The notes: generated from the sequence alone by a model not told the origin. A stretch of 49,931 nucleotides of DNA from a bacterium (GCA_029932675.1 JAOZPP010000016.1:1-49931), one strand, 5' to 3'; positions 31,939 through 41,174 are shown, numbered from the stretch's first letter. Made by a program: numbers and translations.

Positions 31939-33075
31939 ATGCTAAAAGGGATTCTGCAAGGGTCCATCGAAAGGGTGAAGGGTTTTGAGGGGATGAAGGT
32001 CGACGCCACGGTCTGGAACCAAGCCCACGACTTTCATCTTTACCAACAGATGCTCCATAACTTAGGTTTCCATGGAGCAGGTATCACCAGTGGGTTGGAG
32101 GTATTTGCTCATGATCCCCCAGACCGTTCGCTAACCATCAGCCCTGGTGTAGCCATCGATCAGAGGGGATATCTTATCATCCTATCCAAAAAGGAGGTAT
32201 TCCCCCTCACCACTAAGAGGAAGGGGAGGGTGTATCTTACCATCCAATTCGCTGAGGTTCCCGCAGAAGAGAAGGGGCCATCCCAGGGCCGCCCCCACCG
32301 TTTCAGACAGGCATACAGGATTCAGGAGTCCCAAAATCCTCCCGGTGAGTTTGAGATCGAGTTGGCGCGAGTGGAAATAACTAATGAAAAGGGATCCATT
32401 ACAGATGCCAAGGATCCCTCTCATCCGGAGCCCAACCAGATAGATCTCCGTTTCCGAAATTATGCAGGTGGGCATATCAGAGGAGCAATCTCCCTTGGGC
32501 AAGTTAACTGGGAGGGAGAGGGTAAAGCCCTCCACCTTGACGGCCTGTTTCAACTGGTTAACCATATCAACGCCCAGACCCCTTATCGGGCCGAACTCAC
32601 CGGGCCTGTCTCCTTAAAGGAGGATCTCAGTAGTTTAAACCTCCTCTATTTCTCTGGTGACCGAAGCTTCAAGTTAACCCCCGAGGAGGAGAAGTCTTTG
32701 GCCAAGTTTCTGGATGGGGGCGGGTTCCTCTTTGGGAATGGATGTCCCCAGGTGCCCAAGAACGAGTTCGGTTTTGCCTTTAATGATTTGGCTACTAAAC
32801 TGAAACGGCCGCTCTCCCAATTGGAGCCTGGTCACCCCATTCTCAATCTTCACTATTCTTTCTCCTTTCCCCCTCAGGTCTCCGGGGAGGGTAGGCCGAT
32901 GATGGTGGGGGAAGGCCTCGTATATTGCGATGCTGACTACGGTTGTGCTTGGAGCGGAGGAGGGGCCAAGGCTGGCCTCTCCAGGGAGGAGATCCGTTCT
33001 ACCATAGAGTTTGGGACTAATATCCTCATCTACGGTTATCGTCATTGGTATAAACACCAGGTGGTGAGGGGTTAA
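31939..33075 (+). CDS. Fibre/baseplate-like protein fused to DUF4159
   Basis: 378 residues, ATG 31939 with gtgagggag upstream. The first ~215 residues contain HDFHLYQQMLHNLGFHGAGI, TSGLEVFAHDPPDRSLTI and PGVAIDQRGYLIIL, a pattern I associate with receptor-end or baseplate-peripheral proteins of eCIS. Residues about 228-378 resemble DUF4159 (NLLYFSGDRSFKLTPEEEKS, then FLDGGGFLFGNGC and FGTNILIYG), a glutamine-amidotransferase-like fold usually found elsewhere, for example near bat-type operons. So this looks like an unusual fusion. No signal peptide. By position it is the distal end component; what it binds is unknown. Confidence 0.72.
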   Translation: MLKGILQGSIERVKGFEGMKVDATVWNQAHDFHLYQQMLHNLGFHGAGITSGLEVFAHDPPDRSLTISPGVAIDQRGYLIILSKKEVFPLTTKRKGRVYLTIQFAEVPAEEKGPSQGRPHRFRQAYRIQESQNPPGEFEIELARVEITNEKGSITDAKDPSHPEPNQIDLRFRNYAGGHIRGAISLGQVNWEGEGKALHLDGLFQLVNHINAQTPYRAELTGPVSLKEDLSSLNLLYFSGDRSFKLTPEEEKSLAKFLDGGGFLFGNGCPQVPKNEFGFAFNDLATKLKRPLSQLEPGHPILNLHYSFSFPPQVSGEGRPMMVGEGLVYCDADYGCAWSGGGAKAGLSREEIRSTIEFGTNILIYGYRHWYKHQVVRG

Positions 33076-33278
33076 TTTCAAATCTATGAGAGGCTGATCC
33101 TTTCAGCAGGATAGACCTTTTTAGGTTCGTCCGAGGTGATAGTTGGGCCAGATCTGTTTTAAGGTTTTCTTATAGGAGGATAGACCAGCCGCGCAGAAGG
33201 TCTACTTATTCTCCAAAAAACCTCTGCTGGAATGTAGCTTGTTATATCAAATAGCCCCTTCAATACCACATTTTTCCC

Positions 33279-33308
33279 TTGACTTTCCCTATCTTAATGC
33301 TGTATGAT
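33279..33308 (+). promoter_or_regulatory. Sigma-70-like promoter
   Basis: TTGACT at 33279-33284 and TATGAT at 33303-33308 are separated by 18 bases, in an AT-rich part of a 284-base gap. Transcription would start near 33315, about 45 bases before the ATG at 33360. This is the best promoter match seen inside the locus and would give the Ig/TPR gene its own transcript. Confidence 0.6.
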
Positions 33309-33359
33309 AGATTTCTAATTTGAGATGTCCACAAAATCTCCTTAAACAGGTGGAGCCCT

Positions 33360-35276
33360 ATGGCAAAGAAGATTATACTTTCCTTTTCCCAATATACCAT
33401 AGCCTTAGAGGCTGGCGCTAGCCTCAAGAGCACCATCAGTATAATAAACCGTGGTTCAGTTGTTGACCAGTTTTCCATCGAAGTTGAAGGGCTGGAGGAA
33501 AGCTGGTATACCTTGAGTGCTTCCAGCGTAAAGCTTTTTCCGGGCGCTCAAGAATCAGTTACCCTCACCATACATCCTCCCAAGGATTCATCAAGCAAAG
33601 CAGGGAAATACCCATTTTCGGTGAAGGCCACTTCTGTGGAGAACCCCAAGGAAGTGGCCACAGAGCTGGGGACCTTGGAGATTCAACCCTACCATGAATT
33701 TGGGGTTGAACTCCATCCTACCCAGAGGGTAACTCGTGGTGAAGCAGACTTCCAATTGACCATTCGTAATAAGGGCAACAGCCGAGAGGGATTCAAGTTT
33801 AATGCGCAGGATGAACAAGGGGCTTGTCAATTCAGGTTTGAGGATGATGAGGTTAAACTCGACCCTGGGGAGAGCAGGAAGGTTGGCCTCTGGGTGGGGG
33901 CGAAGAGGAAGCCAAAGTTTGGGGCAAAGAAACAGTATTCCTTTCAGGTGAATGTAGTCCCTGGATGGAACAAGGAAGCCGCCCAGACGGTTGCTGGTCA
34001 GGTTGCCTATCTGGCTATGGTCCCCCGCTGGCTGACGAGGGCGATAGTGCCTATCATAGCCGTAATCATAGCAGGAATTTGGTTTCTTTGGCCGGTAAAG
34101 GAGCCGATTATCGAATCTTTTTCCGTCTCCCCTGACTCCCTCTCTCCTGGTAGTTCCGCCCTCCTCAGTTGGGAGGTGCGGCAGGCCAAAAGCATCCTCA
34201 TCCAGCCTGAGCCGGGAAATGTAAAGGCAAAAGATACGCTCAGGGTTTCCCCAAAGAAGTCAACAACCTATACTCTAATAGCTAAAAGCAGAAGGGGGAA
34301 GATAACCAAGAAGAAAGATGTTTCTCTGGTGGTTGTCTATCCCTTGCCTGAGATCATTAGCTTTGAGGCCAATCCGCAGAAGTTGAAGAACCCCACTAAA
34401 GGTGTGACCCTTACTTGGAAGGTGGAAAAGGCAAAGAAGGTGAAGATAGAACCGGATATCGGTGATGTTGGGGCAGAGGGTTCGAAGGTAGTCTATCCAG
34501 AGAGGACTACCACCTATACCTTGACGGCTACAAATGAGGGAGGGGATATAGAGAGAGGGGTGGAGGTTGTCTTGGAGTCTGATAGGGCCAGCTTTGAGAA
34601 GGAACTTCAGGAAACAGCGAAGAGGATGAAGGACTACATCGCCACTGGGAAACACCTTTACAGTGAAAAGCACCTTTACGCTCAAGCAGTGGAGAAGTTC
34701 AAACTCAGCCGTAGAGAATACTCGAAATTCAGAAGGAGATATGGGTCAGATCCTACCCTGAAGAAGTTGGACAGCGAAGCAGCGAGGTGGATCAGTAAGG
34801 TCTCTTTGAGCACGAGCAAGGAGAAGGCTTTCCAGATAACCAAAGGGGCTATGCAAGAGAGGATAAATTCTGGCAAGGCATTCTATCAGGCAGGGAGGTT
34901 CGGTGAGGCTGAAAAGGATTTTGAGGTCTGCATCCAAAGCTATCGGGATTTCCGGAAGAAATTTGGCAAACAGAAAGAACTGGCTGCTCTGAGTGCTACC
35001 GCTCAGGAGTGGATCAAGAAGATGAAGGGAGAGTCAAGTAGGGAGAGTTTACTTGAGGAGACCAAAAGGGCGATGAAGGAACACAATGGCCTGGGTAAAG
35101 GGTTTCATGATAAGGGAGAATACGACCAGGCAATCCAGGAGTTTAAGGTTAGCTTGGAGAAATATAAAAAATTCAAAGCCAAGTTTGGCATTGATCCTCA
35201 ACTCAAGGCCCTGAGTAAGGAGGCCGAGGAGGGGCTAAAGAAAGCAGAGATAGCCAAGGAGTTGGAGAGAAGGTAA
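33360..35276 (+). CDS. Ig-TM-Ig-TPR membrane protein of the eCIS locus
   Basis: 638 residues from ATG 33360. Residues 1-215 form two Ig-like domains of a type common beside eCIS genes (NRGSVVDQFSIEVEGLEESW, LFPGAQESVTLTIHPPKDS, then RGEADFQLTIRNKGNS). A transmembrane helix follows at about 225-245 (IVPIIAVIIAGIWFLWP). Two more Ig-like domains (about 250-405; each with SFSVSP/SFEANP start and TTTYTL signature) come before three helical TPR-like repeats (about 410-638, e.g. YAQAVEKFKLSRREYSKFRR, GEYDQAIQEFKVSLEKYKKF). There is no signal peptide, so the N-terminal Ig pair may be cytoplasmic and the rest outside. It may tie the particle to the envelope. Confidence 0.7.
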   Translation: MAKKIILSFSQYTIALEAGASLKSTISIINRGSVVDQFSIEVEGLEESWYTLSASSVKLFPGAQESVTLTIHPPKDSSSKAGKYPFSVKATSVENPKEVATELGTLEIQPYHEFGVELHPTQRVTRGEADFQLTIRNKGNSREGFKFNAQDEQGACQFRFEDDEVKLDPGESRKVGLWVGAKRKPKFGAKKQYSFQVNVVPGWNKEAAQTVAGQVAYLAMVPRWLTRAIVPIIAVIIAGIWFLWPVKEPIIESFSVSPDSLSPGSSALLSWEVRQAKSILIQPEPGNVKAKDTLRVSPKKSTTYTLIAKSRRGKITKKKDVSLVVVYPLPEIISFEANPQKLKNPTKGVTLTWKVEKAKKVKIEPDIGDVGAEGSKVVYPERTTTYTLTATNEGGDIERGVEVVLESDRASFEKELQETAKRMKDYIATGKHLYSEKHLYAQAVEKFKLSRREYSKFRRRYGSDPTLKKLDSEAARWISKVSLSTSKEKAFQITKGAMQERINSGKAFYQAGRFGEAEKDFEVCIQSYRDFRKKFGKQKELAALSATAQEWIKKMKGESSRESLLEETKRAMKEHNGLGKGFHDKGEYDQAIQEFKVSLEKYKKFKAKFGIDPQLKALSKEAEEGLKKAEIAKELERR

Positions 35277-35278
35277 CA

Positions 35279-35395
35279 ATTCAGTGGTCAGTGATCGGTA
35301 GTCAGTATTCAGAGATTAGCTTACAGGGAACAGTAAAAACTGCTGATAACTGTCTACTCTCAATCGACACCTGCTCACTGATGGCTGTTGATCAT
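35279..35395. repeat. TCAGC-type mosaic repeat
   Basis: About 115 bases of degenerate units (ttcagtggtcagtgatcgg, agtcagtattcagag, gctgataactgtc) directly between the stop of the Ig/TPR gene and the ribosome binding site of the next gene. It is the longest run of this repeat family in the window. Confidence 0.55.
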
Positions 35396-35426
35396 TCTCA
35401 TAGTCGATTTCAAAAAGGAGGATTGT

Positions 35427-35867
35427 ATGAAAGCTTTGAGTTTATTCTTGGCCTTTCTCCTTCTGGTCAACCTATGTGTTCCAGTGGTTCTATTTGGCCA
35501 GGAGAAGAAGCCCTATAAGATCGAGGAGCTGGAGAAGCTGATTAAATCAGGGGTAATCTCTGATGAACGAATCATTGAGCTTTTATATGAGAACGGGCTC
35601 AGTTTTTACCCCGATGATGAGGCCATAGCCAGGTTGAAGAGGGCGGGGGCAAGCGACAAGGTGATTGAGGCTGTGCGCACTGCTGAGCATCCACCGAAGC
35701 CAGCTCCAGTTAGGGAGAAGAAACCAATTTACAAGAAATGGTGGTTTATAGGGGCAGCAGCCTTAGTGGTAGGAGGCACGGTGGCCTTGGTAGCCACCAG
35801 GGGTGGGGGTGAGAAGGGGGAAGAACCTCTTCCCTATTTCCCCAATCACCCTTCAGGAAAAAAGTAG
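35427..35867 (+). CDS. Small membrane/periplasmic protein
   Basis: 146 residues from ATG 35427, chosen because aaaggagg lies just upstream and the start opens a signal peptide (SLFLAFLLLVNLCVPVVLFG). The middle (IEELEKLIKSGVISDERIIE, then EAIARLKRAGASDKVIEAV) is a small helical domain met in many secreted proteins, where 'gas' turns separate two helices. A second membrane helix lies near residues 107-127 (WWFIGAAALVVGGTVALVAT), followed by a short tail. It may partner the Ig/TPR protein. No precise family is known to me. Confidence 0.65.
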   Translation: MKALSLFLAFLLLVNLCVPVVLFGQEKKPYKIEELEKLIKSGVISDERIIELLYENGLSFYPDDEAIARLKRAGASDKVIEAVRTAEHPPKPAPVREKKPIYKKWWFIGAAALVVGGTVALVATRGGGEKGEEPLPYFPNHPSGKK

Positions 35868-35913
35868 GAAACAATCTTAATGTTGAATTAAAATTCCCTG
35901 CGAGGAGGTAATT

Positions 35914-38900
35914 ATGCGGAGGATGCTATCTGTTTTTGTTCCTCTTTTGTTTGTCATCATTTCTTTGGGGACGGTAAAGGCACAATGGTCCACGGACCCT
36001 ACCCAGAACTTACCCGTCTGCACAGCGGATTTTGAACAGATGTATCCTATCATCGTTAGCGATGATTCCGGAGGGGCTATTATTATCTGGTTTGATTATC
36101 GCTGGGGCGTGGATTCGGACATCTTCGCCCAGAGGATCGACAAAAATGGCTATCCCAGGTGGCTGGAAAATGGTATGGACATCTGCGTGAATGTGAGGGA
36201 CCAGATCTATCCCCGCGCGATAAGCGATGGTGCAGGCGGTGCAATCATCACGTGGTGGGATTATCGCAATGGTTCGGATTATGATGTCTATGCCCAAAGG
36301 GTCAACTCACAAGGTGAGAGGATCTGGTCGCCGATGCAAGGTATTCCCATCTGTAATCTGCCTGGCGATCAGGTTCCTTACTCTATCATTCCCGACGGAT
36401 CTGGTGGGGCGATCATCGTCTGGCCTGACAGGAGGGGCGCAGACTATGATATCTTTGCCCAAAGGGTGAATGACACAGGGCAAGCTCTCTGGGGGATAAA
36501 TGGGAAACCCATCTGCACTGAGGCCGGTGATCAAGGCTCCCCCTCTGCGGTGAGCGATGGCGCGGGAGGGGCGATCATCGCCTGGTATGATAGGAGGAGT
36601 TCCACCATTGATGTCTATGCTCAAAGGGTGGATGGGGACGGTAACCTAATTTGGGCCTCCGGAGGGGTACCCATCTGCGTTGGCCAAACCGGTAGTTGGT
36701 ATCGCACGCCTGTTTTGGTAAAAGACGGTGGGGGTGGGGCGATTATTGTTTGGATAGATGGACGGAATGGGGATACAGATATCTACGGACAGAGGGTCTA
36801 TCCTAACGGAAGTGCAGCTTGGGTGACAAACGGTATTCCCATCTATGCTGGCCCTGGGAACCAATACATCTATTACTTTTTCTCTAAGCCGCTTATCCCT
36901 GACGGCTCTGGGGGGGCAATTGTTACCTGGTACGATTATAGGAGCGGGGATGCCGATGTTTATGCCCAAAGGGTCAAGGGAAACGGTAGCCTTCTCTGGG
37001 GAGCAGGTGGTGTTCCTGTTTCCATGGGCACAGGAGAGCAACAAACACCTTCCATAGTAGCGGATGGGACGGGGGGTGGAGTTGTTTGCTGGATGGATAA
37101 TAGATCCGGTAATTTTGACATCTATGCCCAGAGGGTAAATGCCAATGGGGAGATGCAGTGGGCGGCAAACGGTATAGCTATATGCTTAGCGGAGTCTGAT
37201 CAGTATTATCCCGTTGCCCTTGCGGATGGAGCGGGGGGGGCGATCATTACCTGGGGTGATGGACGAAATGATGCTGGGGATGTCTATGCTCAGAGGATAA
37301 ATAGGAATGGCTCCCTCGATGCGCTACCACCGCAGATTTCCTTGGATCCTGACTTATTCCTCCAGTTCCCCGATACCTTGAGTTCCTATGAGATCATCTG
37401 CCAGGTCACTGACAATGTTTCCGTGGCTTCCTGTTCTCTCTTTTACAGTTCAGATGCAGGGACCACATTTACTCCCCTACCAATGATCTCCTCTCCAGGG
37501 GACACCATCTACAGTGGGTGCATTCCAGCTCAGCAGACCTATACCACGGTCTACTATTACATCTCCGCTCTCGACTCTGTCGGCAATATGACTACAGCCC
37601 CCCAGGAAGCTCCTGACTCCACATTTGGTTTCTTTGTTGTCGATGCAACGCCTCCGAGCATCTTTTATTCCCAGGGGTTTACCGAGCTTCCGGACACCCT
37701 GAACTCCTACGAGATCTCCTGCAAGGTCAAAGATAACATTTCAGTTGCCTCCTGCTCACTGTTTTACAGCGTAAATGCAGGGACGACTTTTGCTGTTTCG
37801 GCGATGGGCTCATCTCAGGGCGATAGCATCTGGACTGGGGATATCCCTGGTCAGCAGACCAATACCGAAGTCAACTACTACTTCTTTGCCTTCGATTCTG
37901 CTGGGAACGGAGCTACTCTCCCTGTTGATGCTCCCGATTCCACCTTTAGCTTTCTTGTAGTCGATGCTACTCCCCCCACCATCGCTGTTACGCCGCTTAG
38001 CCCTGCGCCCGCGGGTTCGGCAGTTACCGTATCCGGAACGATTACCGATAACTCCCGGGTTGAGGCTGCTTGGTTATTCTACCGGATGGGAGGAAAAACA
38101 GCCTACGATTCCCTTCAGATGGACTCTTCGGGTGTGAACACCTATCAGGCGCTAATACCAGGGGGTTCAGTGACCATAAGGGGGGTAGAGTATTATCTCT
38201 GGGCTACAGATGGGGTGAACTCAGCTACATCTCCGCCCACCAACGCAAAGAGCAATCCCTACTCCTTACGGGTGACCACAGACAAGATAGCCAAGAGCAC
38301 GGCCCAGCCCTCTGGTGAGACGGTTTCCGCCTATCGAATGATCTCCATTCCCATTCAACTTGATGATGGTAGCCCCAAGAAGGTATTGGAAGATGACCTG
38401 GGTTCTTATGATAATACCAAGTGGAGGTTTGGCCGTTGGAACCCCCAGGTTGAGAAGTATGAGGAATACCCTGATGTGGATAACTTCGCTCCCGGGAGGG
38501 CATTCTGGCTCATAGTGAAGGATGCTGGGAAGGTGATCGATGCCGGCTCAGGGACCTCTGTCACCACTGCCGATAGCTTCTCCATCTCCCTCCAGCCTGG
38601 CTGGAACCAGATAGCCGTCCCCTTCGACTTTCCAGTAGCTTGGAACAAGGTGCGGGCTACCTATCCAGATAGCATTGGGGGTAATTCCCCAGTGAGTTGG
38701 GATGGTTCATATCATAATCGTGCTTCTACACTTCAGCCTTGGGACGGATATTGGGTGGAGAACACAGGCACTCAGGTGAATACCATCTATATCCCCCCGC
38801 AGGAAGCATCCGGAGGCGCCCCAGCAAAGGGGACCCCCTTCCCTGCCTTAGTTGGTGGTTGGTGGTTGAAGATTTCCGTCAGCTCCGGTGATTTGAGAGA

Positions 38901-39597
38901 TGGGGATAACTTCTTGGGGGTTTGCCCAAGCGCCTCAGACAGATGGGATCGCCATGACTGGTCTGAACCCCCTTCGCTTCCTGGACTTTTGAACCTCTAT
39001 TTTAATCATAACGATTGGGGTAGGAGGTCAGGGAGGTATATGGCTGACATTCGCAAGGAGATAGGCGAAGGGCAGACCTGGGAGATCTCGGTTGATGGGG
39101 GTGCAGCCATCCTTAACTTGAAGGTTGAGAACATCGAATCAATCCCCCGAGCCTATGAGGTTTGGCTCCTTGCCCTTGGCTCTCGTCGGGCATGGGATCT
39201 GAGAAGGGAGCAGGAATGCCGGGTTGAAAGCAGCAGACGGTTCCAGGTTCTTGTAGGGACATCCGAATACATCCACAGGACCCTTGATGAGTTCTCCTCC
39301 ATACCGGCCAACTATTTCCTCTCCCAGAACTACCCCAATCCATTTAATCCGACTACAGTTATCAGTTATCAGTTGCCAGCTACCGGCGGTCAACGGTCAG
39401 CGGTCAGCCTAAAGGTCTATAACGTCTTGGGCCAGGAGGTAAGGACACTGGTGGATGAGGAACAACCCCCTGGTTACTACTCGGTGAGCTGGGATGGACG
39501 GGATAGTGAGGGCGAGGAGGTTTGCAGCGGGGTCTACTTCTACAGATTAAAGGCAGGGGGTTTTACAAAGTCGAGGAGGATGCTCTTGCTCAGATGA
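35914..39597 (+). CDS. Large secreted beta-propeller/Ig protein with sorting domain
   Basis: 1227 residues with a gaggaggt site. A signal peptide (about 1-24) is followed by about eight ~55-residue repeats, each with DGAGGAIITW, DYR/DRR and DVYAQRVN plus GIPIC, which probably fold as a beta-propeller (about 25-465). Two near-duplicate Ig-like domains follow (about 470-690; LPDTLNSYEI, DNISVASCSLFYS), a third Ig-like module, further beta domains, and a C-terminal FlgD-Ig-like sorting domain with NYPNPFNPTT and YNVLGQEVRTLVDE, ending GGFTKSRRMLLLR. Such ends direct export by a type IX-like or related system. A 53-bp repeat run lies within this last domain (39356-39408). Confidence 0.85.
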   Translation: MRRMLSVFVPLLFVIISLGTVKAQWSTDPTQNLPVCTADFEQMYPIIVSDDSGGAIIIWFDYRWGVDSDIFAQRIDKNGYPRWLENGMDICVNVRDQIYPRAISDGAGGAIITWWDYRNGSDYDVYAQRVNSQGERIWSPMQGIPICNLPGDQVPYSIIPDGSGGAIIVWPDRRGADYDIFAQRVNDTGQALWGINGKPICTEAGDQGSPSAVSDGAGGAIIAWYDRRSSTIDVYAQRVDGDGNLIWASGGVPICVGQTGSWYRTPVLVKDGGGGAIIVWIDGRNGDTDIYGQRVYPNGSAAWVTNGIPIYAGPGNQYIYYFFSKPLIPDGSGGAIVTWYDYRSGDADVYAQRVKGNGSLLWGAGGVPVSMGTGEQQTPSIVADGTGGGVVCWMDNRSGNFDIYAQRVNANGEMQWAANGIAICLAESDQYYPVALADGAGGAIITWGDGRNDAGDVYAQRINRNGSLDALPPQISLDPDLFLQFPDTLSSYEIICQVTDNVSVASCSLFYSSDAGTTFTPLPMISSPGDTIYSGCIPAQQTYTTVYYYISALDSVGNMTTAPQEAPDSTFGFFVVDATPPSIFYSQGFTELPDTLNSYEISCKVKDNISVASCSLFYSVNAGTTFAVSAMGSSQGDSIWTGDIPGQQTNTEVNYYFFAFDSAGNGATLPVDAPDSTFSFLVVDATPPTIAVTPLSPAPAGSAVTVSGTITDNSRVEAAWLFYRMGGKTAYDSLQMDSSGVNTYQALIPGGSVTIRGVEYYLWATDGVNSATSPPTNAKSNPYSLRVTTDKIAKSTAQPSGETVSAYRMISIPIQLDDGSPKKVLEDDLGSYDNTKWRFGRWNPQVEKYEEYPDVDNFAPGRAFWLIVKDAGKVIDAGSGTSVTTADSFSISLQPGWNQIAVPFDFPVAWNKVRATYPDSIGGNSPVSWDGSYHNRASTLQPWDGYWVENTGTQVNTIYIPPQEASGGAPAKGTPFPALVGGWWLKISVSSGDLRDGDNFLGVCPSASDRWDRHDWSEPPSLPGLLNLYFNHNDWGRRSGRYMADIRKEIGEGQTWEISVDGGAAILNLKVENIESIPRAYEVWLLALGSRRAWDLRREQECRVESSRRFQVLVGTSEYIHRTLDEFSSIPANYFLSQNYPNPFNPTTVISYQLPATGGQRSAVSLKVYNVLGQEVRTLVDEEQPPGYYSVSWDGRDSEGEEVCSGVYFYRLKAGGFTKSRRMLLLR
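39356..39408 (+). repeat. TCAGC-type repeat inside a coding region
   Basis: The run cagttatcagttatcagttg continuing to cggtcagcggtcagcc lies in frame in the sorting domain. The encoded SYQLPATGGQRSAVSLKVYN is four residues longer than the equivalent parts of the proteins at 39878 and 47935 (RYSLPRGCQVRLEVYN, SFELPQGSWVRLEVYN). The extra residues correspond to the repeat, so it appears to have inserted without breaking the frame. Confidence 0.6.
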
Positions 39598-39877
39598 GTG
39601 GACTGCCTTGAGGAGGCTCCAGGGCTTTTGTTCAGCAAAGCCCCGCGGACAATACTGGTGGTTCCACAGAGGCGGGGGATTGCATAGGAGAGAGGGGTTG
39701 GCGAGCGAGGGTGGCTCGTGAGGTGCAATGGCGTCCCTGAGAGCGCGGTAACGAAGGGCACGTGTTAGTTGTCAATATACCTAAAAAAATCAATGAGTTA
39801 CAGCGAAGGAACCTGAGAGGCCCAAACCGCTTTACGGCTACGTTATGGGGCATAAAACAAAATAGGAGGGAACCATA

Positions 39878-41005
39878 GTGAAGGTGATGTTTAAACTATC
39901 TGCAGTCGGCCTTTTGGTAATGCTTTTTGTGACCACCGCATATTCCTACGATCATTCTATGCCGCTCATTATTGACCATACCTGTACTGAACTTTCCCTG
40001 ATCCCACTGGAATGGATAGATTCTGTGCAAGCCAATTGGAGATTACACTATGCGCATACATCTCACGGAGGCCAGTTGACCACCGGTCTTAATAGGCTGG
40101 AGAACGCTGATGCCACCTATAACATTGCTATAGGGAGTAGTCATCTTCCCACTGTGCCGGATGCCTTCTGTATATTTGATGGCCAAGAAGGAGATACCTA
40201 TATAACCCCTGATATGTATTGGCAAACTACGGAAGGCATGAACATGACCAGGGATGTCCTTAATCACCATCCCACTATTAACACCTCTATGTGGGCATGG
40301 TGCTGTCAGTTGAATTACTATTCTGAGGAGGAAGTGCAAGCCTATCTCGATTCAATGGCTGTGCTGGAGAGGGAGTACCCCCAGGTAACATTTGTTTATT
40401 TGACTGGCAATGCTCAGGCGACCGGGAGTGAGGGCTACAACCGTTATCTACGGAATGAACAGATTCGTCAGTATTGTATAGCCAATAACAAGGTCTTATT
40501 TGACTTTGCCGATCTGGATAGCTGGTGGTTCAATCCAGATACTCAAGAGTGGGAACACGCTACCTATGAGCATAATGGTCATACGGTTTCCGTGGAGCAC
40601 CAACATTTCCACGGGAATGAGGCGGGTCACACCACCTATGAAAGCTGTGAACAGAAGGGCAAGGCGGTATGGTGGATGATGGCAAGGCTTACAGGTTGGT
40701 CGGGCAGTCAAGCTACTATCGAGGGTAATTCCGTAGGACCACAGAGATTTAGCTTAGACCAGAACTATCCCAACCCATTCAATCCGGTAACGGAGGTGAG
40801 GTATTCTTTACCGAGGGGTTGTCAGGTCAGGCTGGAGGTTTATAATCTCCTTGGCCAGAAGGTGGCAAGTTTGGTTGAGGGGAAGCAGAAGGCGGGATAT
40901 AAGAGCGTGAGATGGGATGGGAGTAGGTTCGCCGCGGGCCTCTACTTCTACCGCCTGAAGGCGGGAGATTTTACCCAGACCAGGCGGATGATCCTGGTCA
41001 AATAG
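39878..41005 (+). CDS. Secreted SGNH-like hypothetical protein with sorting domain
   Basis: 375 residues from GTG 39878 with taggaggga upstream. A signal peptide (about 1-23, FVTTAYS) is followed by a ~260-residue domain containing HYAHTSHGGQLTTGL, MWAWCCQLNYYSEEE, VTFVYLTGNAQATG and HQHFHGNEAGHTTYES. This set is known from uncharacterised secreted proteins with an SGNH-hydrolase-like look; a catalytic activity is plausible but unproven. The C-terminus (about 290-375) is the same sorting domain as in the previous protein (NYPNPFNPVTEVRY, YNLLGQKVASLVEG, LYFYRLKAGDF). The 280-base gap before it (39598-39877) holds no gene I can support. Confidence 0.78.
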   Translation: MKVMFKLSAVGLLVMLFVTTAYSYDHSMPLIIDHTCTELSLIPLEWIDSVQANWRLHYAHTSHGGQLTTGLNRLENADATYNIAIGSSHLPTVPDAFCIFDGQEGDTYITPDMYWQTTEGMNMTRDVLNHHPTINTSMWAWCCQLNYYSEEEVQAYLDSMAVLEREYPQVTFVYLTGNAQATGSEGYNRYLRNEQIRQYCIANNKVLFDFADLDSWWFNPDTQEWEHATYEHNGHTVSVEHQHFHGNEAGHTTYESCEQKGKAVWWMMARLTGWSGSQATIEGNSVGPQRFSLDQNYPNPFNPVTEVRYSLPRGCQVRLEVYNLLGQKVASLVEGKQKAGYKSVRWDGSRFAAGLYFYRLKAGDFTQTRRMILVK

Positions 41006-41028
41006 GGGTTCTCCTTCTTAGAGCTTTT

Positions 41029-41061
41029 AACCTCCCATCGGTTTGCACTCGGTGGGAGGTT
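41029..41061 (+). terminator. Rho-independent terminator-like hairpin
   Basis: A 12-bp stem (41029-41040 with 41050-41061, one G-U) with a 9-base loop, aacctcccatcg/cggtgggaggtt, followed by attatttgt. It lies 24 bases after the stop of the gene at 39878 and before the convergent minus-strand gene, so it may stop both transcripts. Confidence 0.75.
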
Positions 41062-41174
41062 ATTATTTGTAAAATGGCGAGCAGCCCCTATTCCGGAAAG
41101 GTCATTTAGAGGTGATTGACCTCAAACTGCAAAAAGGGATCCCTAAGAGGCATTCTCTCCAAATGGTCCTGTTC

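Noticed and set aside
6525-33075. Reading the locus as a prophage
   Set aside because: There are no capsid, portal, terminase, integrase or lysis genes, and the cap, LysM, DUF6760, DUF4157 and ATPase genes are those of eCIS.
39598-39877. Possible riboswitch or attC-like site before the gene at 39878
   Set aside because: GTTAG/CGTTATG-like words and short stems occur, but no known riboswitch core or paired attC arms could be matched.
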